This document shows, one piece after another, positions 25,692-34,673 of a stretch of DNA of 64,000 nucleotides. How positions within the stretch are numbered: the stretch's first letter is position 1; the number at the start of each line of letters is the position of its first letter. Source of the DNA: Thalassotalea_F euphylliae (GTDB lineage Bacteria > Pseudomonadota > Gammaproteobacteria > Enterobacterales > Alteromonadaceae); NCBI RefSeq assembly GCF_042682785.1, contig NZ_JBHUIB010000012.1, positions 558,001 through 622,000 on the forward strand, written 5' to 3'. A program made the position numbers and the translations under genes. The notes below the pieces were generated by a model that searched no databases, was not told the origin of the DNA, and saw only the letters and a program-made list of their open reading frames with translations.

Positions 25692-25704
25692 GACATAATA
25701 TGTC
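25692..25704. promoter_or_regulatory. Third operator copy between the lipoprotein gene and glnE
   Basis: GACATAATATGTC recurs here, the same 13-base inverted repeat as the two copies before yjfI. It lies 47 bases before the lipoprotein start and 66 bases before the chosen glnE start, in a divergent intergenic region, so it could affect either gene. The shared sequence ties the two Yjf operons into one regulon. Confidence 0.75.
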
Positions 25705-25769
25705 CATGTTGTGTCATTATCGCCCCAAGATTAAATCACTCCTGCATTGTGGATGAAAGGAAAATTATT

Positions 25770-28634
25770 GTGATAATTTGTGACAGAGTAAATAACAATG
25801 AACAGTTAAATTTACTTGGCCAGCAACGAGTTACTCAACTAGAAGCAGCACATTGGTCCACTTTTTCTCCTTTAGACAATAACAAGCGAACTATTGCGAT
25901 TGCTAGCTTAGCATTGAGTGACTTTCTGTTTCGCTCATGTGAACTCGCGCCAGACGTTATGTATAAGGTATTTTCAGGCGCTGAGTTCGATCGTGAGTAC
26001 CTGCCAAATTATCATCAAGAGTTAGAAGAATTGTTGGCAACCTGTGACGATGAATTGGCATTGCACCGGGCTCTCAGGTTGTATCGAACAGAGGCTATGG
26101 CACATATCGCAATCAGTGATGTTGTCGGGCAAGTCTCTCTAGATAATTCTTTACAACGGCTATCCTCGCTTGCTGATGCGTTAATACTGTCAGCACTTAA
26201 GTGGTTAAAAAATCACTGTAAAGCACGCTGGGGCACACCGTATAATGCAAATGGAGAAGAGCAAGAGTTATTGGTTTACGGGATGGGGAAATTAGGTGGC
26301 GAAGAACTTAATTTTTCGTCGGATATCGATTTAATTTTTGTCTATCCAGAAATGGGAGAGACACAAGGCGCTCGTAAAACTTTGGATAACCAAACGTACT
26401 TTACGCGCCTTGGGCAAAAATTGATAAGTGCTCTGAATCAACAAACGGCAGACGGTTTTGTCTACCGCGTGGATATGCGCTTAAGACCATTTGGTGAGAG
26501 TGGTCCTCTTGTGCTCAGTTTTGCTGCAATGGAAGACTATTATCAGGAGCAAGGGCGCGATTGGGAGCGTTACGCGATGCTTAAGGCTCGGCTGATTGGC
26601 GGTGGCAAACAGGCACAGCAGTTATCCACTTTGTTGCGCCCATTTGTTTACCGACGTTACATCGACTTCAGCGTGATTGAAAGCTTACGCAAAATGAAGA
26701 ATATGATCAGTCAGGAAGTGCGGCGAAAACAACTTACGAATAATATAAAGCTTGGTGCTGGTGGCATTAGAGAAATTGAATTTATTGTTCAGGTATTTCA
26801 GCTTATACGTGGTGGCAGAGTTAAAGCGCTGCAGCAGAAGAATTTGCTGACGGTATTACCAGAGTTGGTCAATGAATCACTTCTACCGCAGAAAAGTGCT
26901 GAAATACTTGAGAACGCCTATCGATTTTTACGCCGTGCAGAAAACATTATTCAAGCACTTGATGATAAGCAAACGCAAACCTTACCCGATTTACCGCTCG
27001 ATCAATTAAGACTCATCACGGCCATGCAAATCGATAGCTGGTCGGTATTTATTGAGCAGCTCAAAGCTCACATGGAAGGAGTTCATAAAGAGTTTTCATT
27101 GCTCATTGGCGAAGAAGCACCTAACCAAGAAAGTATTGAAAGTATCTGGGAAACCTTATGGTTGAGCCAATGGGAATCTCGAGAGGAGTTCAAATGGCAG
27201 CAAGATATTGCTGAGCACTGGCAAGAACAATCGACTTGGCAGCGTCTCTATGACTTTAAACATGAGATTGATCAGCGCACTATGGGTCAGCGTGGAAGGC
27301 AAATTTTCGATAAACTAATGCCCCGGGTTTTATGGCGACTTCACCATCAACAGATGAAGGAAAAAGCCGTGCCTCGCGTGCTGCAGGTTTTAGCAAAGAT
27401 TGTCAGTCGTACCGCGTACCTAGAGCTTTTGTTTGAGAACGAAGGTGCGCTAATTCAACTTATAAAGCTATGTGATAAAAGTGACTGGATTTCAGAGTAC
27501 ATTGCGAAATTTCCTATTCTATTAGATGAGTTAATTGACCCCAAGCTACTTCATAACCCGCCGGCGCTGAGTCAATATACCGAAGATTTGCAGCACTCAA
27601 TGCTGCGAATTCCCGAAGATGATGTTGAATCGCAAATGGAGGGCTTACGTCAGTTTAAGCAGGCGCAACAATTGCGTATTGCGGCGGCAGATATCAGTGA
27701 AGTATTACCGTTGATGAAAGTAAGTGACCATCTAACTGCATTGGCCGAAGCTATATTAACGGAGGTCATTCAGCAAGCATGGCAACAACTTACCGTGCGA
27801 TTCGGGCAGCCCAATGCAACCGCTGGTACCGATCACAAAGGTTTTGCTGTCATAGGCTATGGAAAGATGGGTGGAATCGAACTGGGTTATGGTTCTGATC
27901 TGGACTTAGTTTTTATCCATGACAGTGATGCAAACGATTACACCAACGGTGACAAACAAATATCATCAAGCCAGTTTTATGTGAAACTTGCTCAAAAAAT
28001 CATGCATATTTTTAACGCACGCATGAGCAGCGGTATTTTATACGAACTTGATATGCGACTGAGGCCGTCGGGCAATTCTGGTGTTCTTGTTATCCATGTG
28101 GACTCGTTCGCCGATTATCAGCTGACGGAAGCATGGACTTGGGAACACCAAGCATTAGTGCGGTCAAGAATCATATATGGTCATGAATTACTTGCTGAGC
28201 GATTCAATACAATTCGTCGGAACATTTTGTCGATGGCAAGAGAGCCTGAAGGATTAAAAAAAGATGTCGTTGAGATGCGTGAAAAAATGCGTGGACATAT
28301 CGATAAATCAACAGAAACGGATATTGATTTAAAGCATGGTTTAGGTGGGTTAGTCGATATCGAGTTTCTTGCACAGTATTTAGTGCTCAACTTTAGCCAT
28401 GAATTTCCAGCGTTAACGACCTATTCGGACAATGTTCGGATTTTCGAACAGCTGGCCAAACATAAAATTCTGACGCTAGAGCAATCCTCTCAACTCGTTG
28501 ATAGTTATTGCCAGCTGAGAAATGAAGGTCATCGGGCAGTGCTGCAAAATGAGGCGTCAACACTACCTGCGTCGGAGTTCAAAGAAATTGCAGCGCCAGT
28601 TGTAAGCATTTATCATCGTTATTTGCATACATAG
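25770..28634 (+). CDS. glnE: Bifunctional glutamine synthetase adenylyltransferase/deadenylase
   Basis: The product is about 954 residues from the GTG at 25770, chosen because AGGA lies eight bases upstream and the length matches E. coli GlnE (946). It regulates glutamine synthetase by adding and removing AMP. Two nucleotidyltransferase domains are visible, each with a metal motif: N-terminal GMGKLGGEELNFSSDIDLIF (deadenylase half) and C-terminal GYGKMGGIELGYGSDLDLVF (adenylylating half), followed by RVDMRLRPFGESGPLV and ELDMRLRPSGNSGVLV. In E. coli ygiF-glnE-hldE is contiguous; here a TcpQ-domain protein and lpxL follow glnE, and ygiF is about 7.8 kb upstream. An in-frame GTG at 25608 would give a 54-residue cysteine-rich extension overlapping the lipoprotein gene, and is unlikely. 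Confidence 0.95.
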   Translation: MIICDRVNNNEQLNLLGQQRVTQLEAAHWSTFSPLDNNKRTIAIASLALSDFLFRSCELAPDVMYKVFSGAEFDREYLPNYHQELEELLATCDDELALHRALRLYRTEAMAHIAISDVVGQVSLDNSLQRLSSLADALILSALKWLKNHCKARWGTPYNANGEEQELLVYGMGKLGGEELNFSSDIDLIFVYPEMGETQGARKTLDNQTYFTRLGQKLISALNQQTADGFVYRVDMRLRPFGESGPLVLSFAAMEDYYQEQGRDWERYAMLKARLIGGGKQAQQLSTLLRPFVYRRYIDFSVIESLRKMKNMISQEVRRKQLTNNIKLGAGGIREIEFIVQVFQLIRGGRVKALQQKNLLTVLPELVNESLLPQKSAEILENAYRFLRRAENIIQALDDKQTQTLPDLPLDQLRLITAMQIDSWSVFIEQLKAHMEGVHKEFSLLIGEEAPNQESIESIWETLWLSQWESREEFKWQQDIAEHWQEQSTWQRLYDFKHEIDQRTMGQRGRQIFDKLMPRVLWRLHHQQMKEKAVPRVLQVLAKIVSRTAYLELLFENEGALIQLIKLCDKSDWISEYIAKFPILLDELIDPKLLHNPPALSQYTEDLQHSMLRIPEDDVESQMEGLRQFKQAQQLRIAAADISEVLPLMKVSDHLTALAEAILTEVIQQAWQQLTVRFGQPNATAGTDHKGFAVIGYGKMGGIELGYGSDLDLVFIHDSDANDYTNGDKQISSSQFYVKLAQKIMHIFNARMSSGILYELDMRLRPSGNSGVLVIHVDSFADYQLTEAWTWEHQALVRSRIIYGHELLAERFNTIRRNILSMAREPEGLKKDVVEMREKMRGHIDKSTETDIDLKHGLGGLVDIEFLAQYLVLNFSHEFPALTTYSDNVRIFEQLAKHKILTLEQSSQLVDSYCQLRNEGHRAVLQNEASTLPASEFKEIAAPVVSIYHRYLHT

Positions 28635-28706
28635 TAGGCGCTATTGTTTAAAACAGTGCTTTAGTGAAAGCTGGGTGAAACCACCACACTGCACGCTACC
28701 CTCCAG

Positions 28707-29423
28707 TTAATAGTAGCGTGACTGCTGTTGTTGCTGTTTAGATGTTAACAAGCGGCATTGGTCACTTAAATATTCGCTATTCCCATCGTCAAATACAATA
28801 GTGCGCTGTTTGTAGCAAAAGTATACTTTTACCCCTTCAGGGAAATAGCCACTGATTGCCACACCAATTTGATACGCAGTATCTAAAATGCCTTTATTGA
28901 TACGGAAAGGGTCTTTGATAAGCAAGTCACGATTAAGACGCCACATAACCTCTAAGCCATCTTGCTCTGCGTATTCTGATAATTTTTGAAAAAGGGTTTG
29001 GCCTGTACGAAAAGCACGAGATTCTTTGGTTCCTCGCCAGTTCGGTTTTAGTGGGCGGGTGACCATAGCTTTCCCTTCTAAAAGCTTTTCCATATCACCC
29101 TTTACATCAGGTAAATAAACAACACCATCACGAATTTTCGGACCGTCATCTTCTTCACCATAGCCGTGAAGGTTAGCATAGAATTTGGATAAGCCTTCGG
29201 CAGCTTTGTTCGAGGAAAGCTTTTTCTTCGAGCGTTGAGGTGGTTCGATTACTTCCTTTTTTGTATCTGCTGTAGCCGCTTCGCCAGTCTGCACAGGTTG
29301 ACTGGCTTCCTGCTCCCCCGAGCCTTCTGCGAGCGCAAGCAATAACTCATGGTTAGCCAGAAGGAAATAGGCTAACCCGGAGAGTACAGCTGCGAAAATG
29401 ATGTTGCGAACCCAGAAATTCAT
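28707..29423 (-). CDS. TcpQ-domain membrane protein
   Basis: This 238-residue protein has an N-terminal transmembrane helix or signal anchor (NIIFAAVLSGLAYFLLANH), a low-complexity acidic/Lys linker, and a C-terminal domain (AFRTGQTLFQKLSEYAEQDGLEVMWRLNRDLLIKDPFRINKGILDTAYQIGVAI) that resembles the TcpQ domain. TcpQ-type proteins help pilus or secretin assembly in the periplasm. No pilus genes are near, so this may serve a pilus or secretion system encoded elsewhere. It ends in a Gln run (KQQQQQSRYY). It is convergent with glnE and upstream of nothing obvious in the same direction. Confidence 0.62.
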   Translation of the reverse strand: MNFWVRNIIFAAVLSGLAYFLLANHELLLALAEGSGEQEASQPVQTGEAATADTKKEVIEPPQRSKKKLSSNKAAEGLSKFYANLHGYGEEDDGPKIRDGVVYLPDVKGDMEKLLEGKAMVTRPLKPNWRGTKESRAFRTGQTLFQKLSEYAEQDGLEVMWRLNRDLLIKDPFRINKGILDTAYQIGVAISGYFPEGVKVYFCYKQRTIVFDDGNSEYLSDQCRLLTSKQQQQQSRYY

Positions 29424-29475
29424 TTGATACGTAATACTTATGTCGTCAATTACCGCTTACCATACTGAATAATGG

Positions 29476-30414
29476 CTATTTATACAACGATGGGTCGCTT
29501 TTGTTAGGTCGTGTTTTAAAGCGACGATGCAACCACATGTATTGATCTGGCTTACGCGAAATAGCTTGCTCTAGTGCTTGATTAACACGAATAACATCTG
29601 CTTCATCGTCATTTGATGGGAAGTTTTCAAGCTCTGGCAGAATTTCTATGGTGTAGCCTGAACCATCTTCATTGCGGGTTGGCACAACCATATGCGTTTT
29701 AACATTAGGTTGGCGAGCAAATATGAGTGTCCCTGTTGTTGTCGCTGCATCAGGTACTGCAAAGAACGGGACAAATAAACTGCGTGAGCGACCATAATCT
29801 TGATCTGGCAAATAAACACACGTTTCGCCTTCACCAAGCGCTTGAATTAAGCCTCGCACATCACGCTTACCTAACATGTACTTGTTGGATTTTCCGCGAC
29901 CTCGATACTGGAAAAATTCCATTAATGGATTGTTGTGCGGACGGTAAAAAACCACCATAGGGTTGGCATAACCTACACCACGACAGTTAATTTCAACACT
30001 TAGGTAATGCATTGCAAGCAACAATACACCTTTGCCTTCTTTGCGAGCCTGTTCTAAGTGTTCTACACCTTTGACTTCTACCTTACGTTTGACTCGCCAG
30101 TTTGGCCACCACCAGCCCATGCCGGTTTCCAGCAGGGCTATGCCCGTGTTTTCGAAATTCTTTTTTACTAGCTTTTCTAATGCTTGGTCGCTCATGTCAG
30201 GAAAGCAAAGTCGCAAATTAGTTTCTGCTACTTTTTTACGGCTACCACCTATTTTGTACATCACTTTGCCTAGCTGGCGCCCGAGAAAAAGCTGAAACTT
30301 ATATGGCAGCCAAGAAATACTGTATAAGATGAAAACGCCTAACCATGTCAGCCAATACTGCGGAAGAAGGAAAGACAGCTTAAAATTTGGCTGTAGAACT
30401 TTATTTTTACTCAC
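29476..30414 (-). CDS. Lipid A acyltransferase (LpxL/LpxM family)
   Basis: This 312-residue inner-membrane protein transfers an acyl chain from acyl-ACP to a Kdo2-lipid A precursor. It has one N-terminal helix (YWLTWLGVFILYSISWLPY), the catalytic HxxxxE motif as HYLSVE, VVFYRPHNNPLMEFF and VYLPDQDYG, and IPVVPTRN-like VVPTRNEDGSGY. Length fits LpxL (306 in E. coli). It is closer to LpxL than LpxM by motif layout, but the exact acyl position cannot be told from sequence. It is divergent from hldE, another LPS gene. Confidence 0.88.
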   Translation of the reverse strand: MSKNKVLQPNFKLSFLLPQYWLTWLGVFILYSISWLPYKFQLFLGRQLGKVMYKIGGSRKKVAETNLRLCFPDMSDQALEKLVKKNFENTGIALLETGMGWWWPNWRVKRKVEVKGVEHLEQARKEGKGVLLLAMHYLSVEINCRGVGYANPMVVFYRPHNNPLMEFFQYRGRGKSNKYMLGKRDVRGLIQALGEGETCVYLPDQDYGRSRSLFVPFFAVPDAATTTGTLIFARQPNVKTHMVVPTRNEDGSGYTIEILPELENFPSNDDEADVIRVNQALEQAISRKPDQYMWLHRRFKTRPNKSDPSLYK

Positions 30415-30470
30415 GTGAACTTTTTAACTCATGATAAACTGTTGACATTATATAGTTTTTGGAAGTTAGG

Positions 30471-31898
30471 ATGAAAGTAGATATTCCTGCCTTTACTGGC
30501 GCAAGAGTTTTAGTGGCCGGTGACATCATGCTAGATCGCTACTGGCAAGGCCCTACTCAGCGCATTTCGCCTGAAGCACCAGTACCTGTTGTAAAAATTA
30601 ATCAACATGAAGACCGCCCGGGTGGAGCGGCAAATGTTGCATTAAATATCGCCTCTTTAGGGGGCGGGGTAACGTTAGCTGGCATCACCGGTGAAGATGA
30701 TGCAGCTCGTACCTTAGAAACACACTTAAATGCTGTCGATGTAACATGTGCCTTCGCAGCGCAAGAGAGCGCGCCGACAATCACTAAATTACGCGTTGTT
30801 AGCCGCAATCAACAATTGATTCGTTTGGACTTTGAAGAGTCACTAGCTTCTGTCGACAAAGATGCATTTTCAATGAAAGTAGAGCAGCAACTGGCTCATC
30901 ATGACGTGTTACTGCTCTCGGATTATGACAAGGGAACCCTGTCTGATGTGCAAGCGCTGATTAAAGCTGCTAAAGCGCAAAATGTTCCCGTACTGGTCGA
31001 TCCTAAAGGTACCGATTTTTCGAAATATCGCGGTGCAACATTATTAACACCGAATATGTCTGAATTTGAGGCGATTGTTGGTCCATGCGGCAATGAGCAA
31101 GAGATCGTAGAAAAAGGTCAGCAGCTTTTAGTGGAACTCGATTTAGAAGCGCTCTTAGTGACGCGCAGCGAACAAGGGATGACATTACTTCGCAAGAATC
31201 AGGACGAATTCCATCTGCCTACTCAAGCACGTGAAGTTTACGATGTAACAGGTGCAGGTGACACTGTAATCGCCACCTTAGCACTTGCTGTTGCTGCTGA
31301 AGCCCAATTTACTCAAGCTGCTGCGCTGGCGAATATTGCCGCGGGTATTGTTGTTGGCAAGTTAGGGACGTCCACGGTTAGCGAAGCCGAGTTGATTAAT
31401 GAATTACATAGCCAGCAAGAAAGTGGCTTCGGTGTTGTGAAAGAAGATCAGCTTAAAATCGCAGTTGAAGCCGCAAAGAAACGTGGTGAAAAAATCATTA
31501 TGACAAATGGTTGTTTTGATATTCTTCATGCTGGACACGTCTCCTATTTAACCAACGCAAAAACATTGGGGACTCGATTAATTGTTGCTGTTAATTCAGA
31601 TGATTCTGTAACACGATTAAAAGGCCCAGGTCGCCCAGTAAATACAGCGGATAGACGAATGGCGGTATTGGCGGGGTTAGGCGCAGTCGATTGGGTTGTG
31701 GAGTTCAATGAAGATACGCCTCAGCGCCTCATCGCGAATATTCTACCGAATGTGTTAGTCAAAGGTGGTGACTACAAAGTCGAGGATATTGCGGGTGGCA
31801 AAGAAGTTATTGAGGCTGGTGGTGAGGTGCAAGTACTGAATTTTGAGCAAGGCATCTCAACTACGGAAATCATCAACACCATTCGTTTGGAAGATTAA
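30471..31898 (+). CDS. hldE: Bifunctional heptose-7-phosphate kinase / ADP-heptose synthase
   Basis: The product is about 475 residues from the ATG at 30471 (MKVDIPAF, matching E. coli MKVTLPEF). An in-frame TTG at 30459 is possible. The N-terminal half is a PfkB-type kinase (VAGDIMLDRYW, GGAANVALNIA, DVTGAGDTVIATLALA with the catalytic Asp). The C-terminal third is a nucleotidyltransferase (MTNGCFDILHAGHVSYLTNAK). Together they make ADP-heptose for the LPS inner core. It is divergent from lpxL, so LPS lipid A and core genes share an intergenic region. Confidence 0.97.
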   Translation: MKVDIPAFTGARVLVAGDIMLDRYWQGPTQRISPEAPVPVVKINQHEDRPGGAANVALNIASLGGGVTLAGITGEDDAARTLETHLNAVDVTCAFAAQESAPTITKLRVVSRNQQLIRLDFEESLASVDKDAFSMKVEQQLAHHDVLLLSDYDKGTLSDVQALIKAAKAQNVPVLVDPKGTDFSKYRGATLLTPNMSEFEAIVGPCGNEQEIVEKGQQLLVELDLEALLVTRSEQGMTLLRKNQDEFHLPTQAREVYDVTGAGDTVIATLALAVAAEAQFTQAAALANIAAGIVVGKLGTSTVSEAELINELHSQQESGFGVVKEDQLKIAVEAAKKRGEKIIMTNGCFDILHAGHVSYLTNAKTLGTRLIVAVNSDDSVTRLKGPGRPVNTADRRMAVLAGLGAVDWVVEFNEDTPQRLIANILPNVLVKGGDYKVEDIAGGKEVIEAGGEVQVLNFEQGISTTEIINTIRLED

Positions 31899-31970
31899 GG
31901 TCTGTTGCTCTTTCAGGATTACATGTTGTTCAAAACGAACACTGAAAGGCAATAGAACCAATATATGAGT

Positions 31971-32004
31971 ACTAAAAAAGGCAGCCTAGGCTGCCTTTTT
32001 TAGT
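31971..32004. terminator. Bidirectional terminator between hldE and tolC
   Basis: A 34-base perfect palindrome with core GGCAGCCTAGGCTGCC, flanked by A and T tracts, serves both convergent genes. Confidence 0.9.
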
Positions 32005-32043
32005 ATTTGTGAACATCATATCTAGTCGATGTTTCCAAGCCTA

Positions 32044-33420
32044 TTAGCTTGCTGGAGCAGGCATTAAGCCGGCATTGATGTCTTCTAAATCTTTAGCCGT
32101 CAGCGTACCTGCCGAGCGCTTAAGTGCTAGCACTGATACGATGTAGCCGTAACGTGTTGTTGATAAATTGCGCTTTGCGTTGTACAAGTTACGTGTGCTG
32201 TCCAATACATCAACTATTGTACGAGTACCTACTTCAAAACCCGCTTCCGTTGCTTCTAACGCTTTTTCAGCACTTAAAACAGACTGTTCAAGCGCTTTGA
32301 TGCCTGAAACAGAAGCGATTACCGTGTTATATGCATTTCGAGTGTTACGAACAACATCGCGATAGGTGAACTCTAAATCTTCACTTGCCGCTACGTAGTT
32401 ATGTTGTGCTTGACGCACTGAGCTAGATACTGCACCACCTGAGTAAATAGGTACGGTTAATGTCACACTGATAGAATGACTATCTAAATCAGGTTGTTCA
32501 AATTCAGGGAAGTTTTCAACTTGAATTGTGTCCTCAGAGTTTGTGTAACGACCAGACAAGTCAAGCGTTGGATAGTGACCTGAACGTGCGATATTGATGT
32601 TTTCTTTCGCGATATCAACGGACACTTTCTGAGCAATTAAATCAATGCTTTTCGCTTCAGCAGTTTGTTGCCACTGGTTCGCACTATCAGGCATTGGGTT
32701 TGATGCAGAGAATCTGTCAGTGTTTAAAATAGAAATATCACGCGGGTATACATTTGTCAGGACACGTAATGCTTCTTCTGTGTTGTAAATATTGTTTTGT
32801 GCACGAATAACTTGCGTTACTGAGTCATCATATTCTGCTTGCGCTTCATGAACATCAGTAATCGCTGTTAAGCCCACTGAAAAGCGCTGCTTGGTTTGTT
32901 CAAGTTGACGCTCAATCGCTACTTTTTGTGCTTCAGCAAACTCTAAATCATCGTAGGCACTAAGAATGTTAAAGTAAGCTTCAGTCACACGGATAATGAG
33001 GTCTTGTTGCGCTACTTGATAAAATAAGTCAGCTTGATGTGCGCTTTTTTTAGCGTTGTCTAAACGTAACCATGTGTCGTGGTGGTAAAGTTCCATATTT
33101 AATGAAGCGCCGTAACTGACATTTTCACTTTCAATGGTGTAGATGCTGCCAGCTGGCAGACCTAAGCTATTGTCAGCACCTGCTACATCTTCAGATTCAC
33201 CATCGGTAAAGCTACCAGAAGCGTTGATTTGCGGTAGTAAAACGGCTCTCGCTTGCTCTATACCTTCTTTAGCAGCTTCATATTGTGCTGCTGCTTTTAA
33301 GATCACAGGATCATTTTGTGTCGCATATTGATATGCTTGCAGTAAGTCTTCTGCCATTACAGAAGAAGAACCCATAGCAAAAGACATCCCTACACATAGA
33401 GAGGCTAGCGTTTTTTTCAT
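32044..33420 (-). CDS. tolC: Outer-membrane efflux channel TolC
   Basis: The protein is about 458 residues. It has a signal peptide (MKKTLASLCVGMSFAMGSSSVMA, cleavage before EDLLQAYQ), then two repeats of the outer-membrane efflux family, with long helices and beta strands (DLLQAYQYATQNDPVILKAAAQYEAA; TEAYFNILSAYDDLEFAEA; and the second repeat TIVDVLDSTRNLYNAKRNLS). TolC is the trimeric outer-membrane channel for tripartite drug efflux and type I secretion. AAGGA lies five bases before a TTG at 33426 and eleven before the ATG at 33420, so the start is slightly uncertain. It is divergent from nudF, in the conserved tolC-nudF-yqiB-cpdA-yqiA-parE order. Confidence 0.95.
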   Translation of the reverse strand: MKKTLASLCVGMSFAMGSSSVMAEDLLQAYQYATQNDPVILKAAAQYEAAKEGIEQARAVLLPQINASGSFTDGESEDVAGADNSLGLPAGSIYTIESENVSYGASLNMELYHHDTWLRLDNAKKSAHQADLFYQVAQQDLIIRVTEAYFNILSAYDDLEFAEAQKVAIERQLEQTKQRFSVGLTAITDVHEAQAEYDDSVTQVIRAQNNIYNTEEALRVLTNVYPRDISILNTDRFSASNPMPDSANQWQQTAEAKSIDLIAQKVSVDIAKENINIARSGHYPTLDLSGRYTNSEDTIQVENFPEFEQPDLDSHSISVTLTVPIYSGGAVSSSVRQAQHNYVAASEDLEFTYRDVVRNTRNAYNTVIASVSGIKALEQSVLSAEKALEATEAGFEVGTRTIVDVLDSTRNLYNAKRNLSTTRYGYIVSVLALKRSAGTLTAKDLEDINAGLMPAPAS

Positions 33421-33577
33421 GAGCAAGTAATTCCTTTGGTGTACATGTTACGTTTATTTTATTTTTAAACAGATATGCTAACTTGGCTGCTTGGTTAACA
33501 AAACTAAATTTGTGTATACCAATGTTATGCTTATGTAACAAGATATTATCAAACTACCTGAATAATAGGACATTCTC

Positions 33578-34225
33578 TTGAAAAGCAAAAGCCAATTCCA
33601 CATTTTAGGCCAGCAAGATGTCGATTTAATTAATAAAGAAACACGTTATCAAGGTTTCTTTAAAATTGATGAATATTCCCTGCGCCATCGCTGCTTTAAC
33701 GGCGATATGAGCAGGGTTTTGTCTCGTGAAATTTTTGAGCGTGGTGATGCGGTTTGCTTGATCCCTTATGATCCTGTGCGTAACTCTATGGTCGTAGTCG
33801 AGCAATTTCGAAGCGGTGCATTGCGTGCTGGCGGCAACCCTTGGTTAATTGAATTTATTGCGGGCATGTTTGGGAAAAGTGAGTCGCCGACAGAAGTTGC
33901 CGTGCGTGAAGCGAAAGAAGAGGCTGATCTCACCATAGAAGAACATACGTTAGAACACGTGATAAGTTATTTATCTTCTCCGGGCGGCACCAGTGAACAG
34001 CTGCATTTATACGTATGCCCTATTGATGCATCAAGTGTTGGCGGGGTGTATGGCCTTGAAGAAGAAGGGGAAGACATTAAAGTGCATGAATTACCCCTCG
34101 ATGATGCACTGAGCATGGTAAACGATGGTACAATTAATAACGGTATGACCATCATTGGGATTCAATGGCTAGCATTGAATCATCATAAGCTGCAACAAAA
34201 ATGGAGAACGAATGACCCGTCATAA
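33578..34225 (+). CDS. nudF: ADP-ribose pyrophosphatase
   Basis: This 215-residue Nudix hydrolase cleaves ADP-ribose to AMP and ribose-5-phosphate. The Nudix box reads GMFGKSESPTEVAVREAKEEADL, close to E. coli NudF. The flanking VVVEQFRSGALRAGGNPWLIEFIAG is also characteristic. It starts with TTG, with AGGA seven bases upstream. It is divergent from tolC and overlaps yqiB by 14 bases, heading a nudF-yqiB-cpdA-yqiA-parE operon. Confidence 0.94.
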   Translation: MKSKSQFHILGQQDVDLINKETRYQGFFKIDEYSLRHRCFNGDMSRVLSREIFERGDAVCLIPYDPVRNSMVVVEQFRSGALRAGGNPWLIEFIAGMFGKSESPTEVAVREAKEEADLTIEEHTLEHVISYLSSPGGTSEQLHLYVCPIDASSVGGVYGLEEEGEDIKVHELPLDDALSMVNDGTINNGMTIIGIQWLALNHHKLQQKWRTNDPS

Positions 34226-34664
34226 CAATGCTTATCGACCTAATTTGCCTGATTTAATGGACTTGTGCGCCGTTAATTACATGCTTGCACTTAAGCTTTT
34301 GGCAAATAGAGAGGAAGTAGGTGAGGTACGGGAGTTTTCAATAGCAGATAAATTGCATTACGTTATATCCGTTAACGAAGTAACCCGTTATACGTCGTTA
34401 ATTACCATCGAACAAAAGCAGTTAAATGTAGATGAAAAGCTCGCTGAGATGTTAGCGCCCAAAATGATTATTCGGCTTTATCATGATGCACAAGCGGCTG
34501 AGGTAGTGAGCAGCCAAGCGATAAGAAATATCAAACCTAAGTACCATTACCCTAACGATGTTATGCTTTTACCTGACGAAAAACTGCAAGTGAATGCGTT
34601 TCTTAAAGAGTGGCTGCAAGTATGTTTGGCTCATGGTCAAACTAAAGTCAGTTTAGCAAGTTAG
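34212..34664 (+). CDS. yqiB: DUF1249 protein YqiB
   Basis: This 150-residue soluble protein matches the DUF1249/YqiB family: YRPNLPDLMDLCAVNYMLALKLL at the N-terminus and IRLYHDAQAAEVVSSQAIRNIKPKYHYPNDVMLLPDEK in the second half. Its function is unknown. It overlaps nudF by 14 bases and precedes cpdA by nine bases, the same order as in E. coli. Confidence 0.88.
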   Translation: MTRHNNAYRPNLPDLMDLCAVNYMLALKLLANREEVGEVREFSIADKLHYVISVNEVTRYTSLITIEQKQLNVDEKLAEMLAPKMIIRLYHDAQAAEVVSSQAIRNIKPKYHYPNDVMLLPDEKLQVNAFLKEWLQVCLAHGQTKVSLAS

Positions 34665-34673
34665 ATAGATAAC

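Noticed and set aside
25608..25769. 54-residue N-terminal extension of GlnE
   Set aside because: It overlaps the lipoprotein gene, is Cys-rich and has no GlnE similarity; GTG 25770 has a good ribosome binding site.
28692..28720. CACGCTAC / GTAGCGTG inverted repeat between glnE and the TcpQ-domain gene
   Set aside because: No T tract and it overlaps the coding end, so not called as a terminator.
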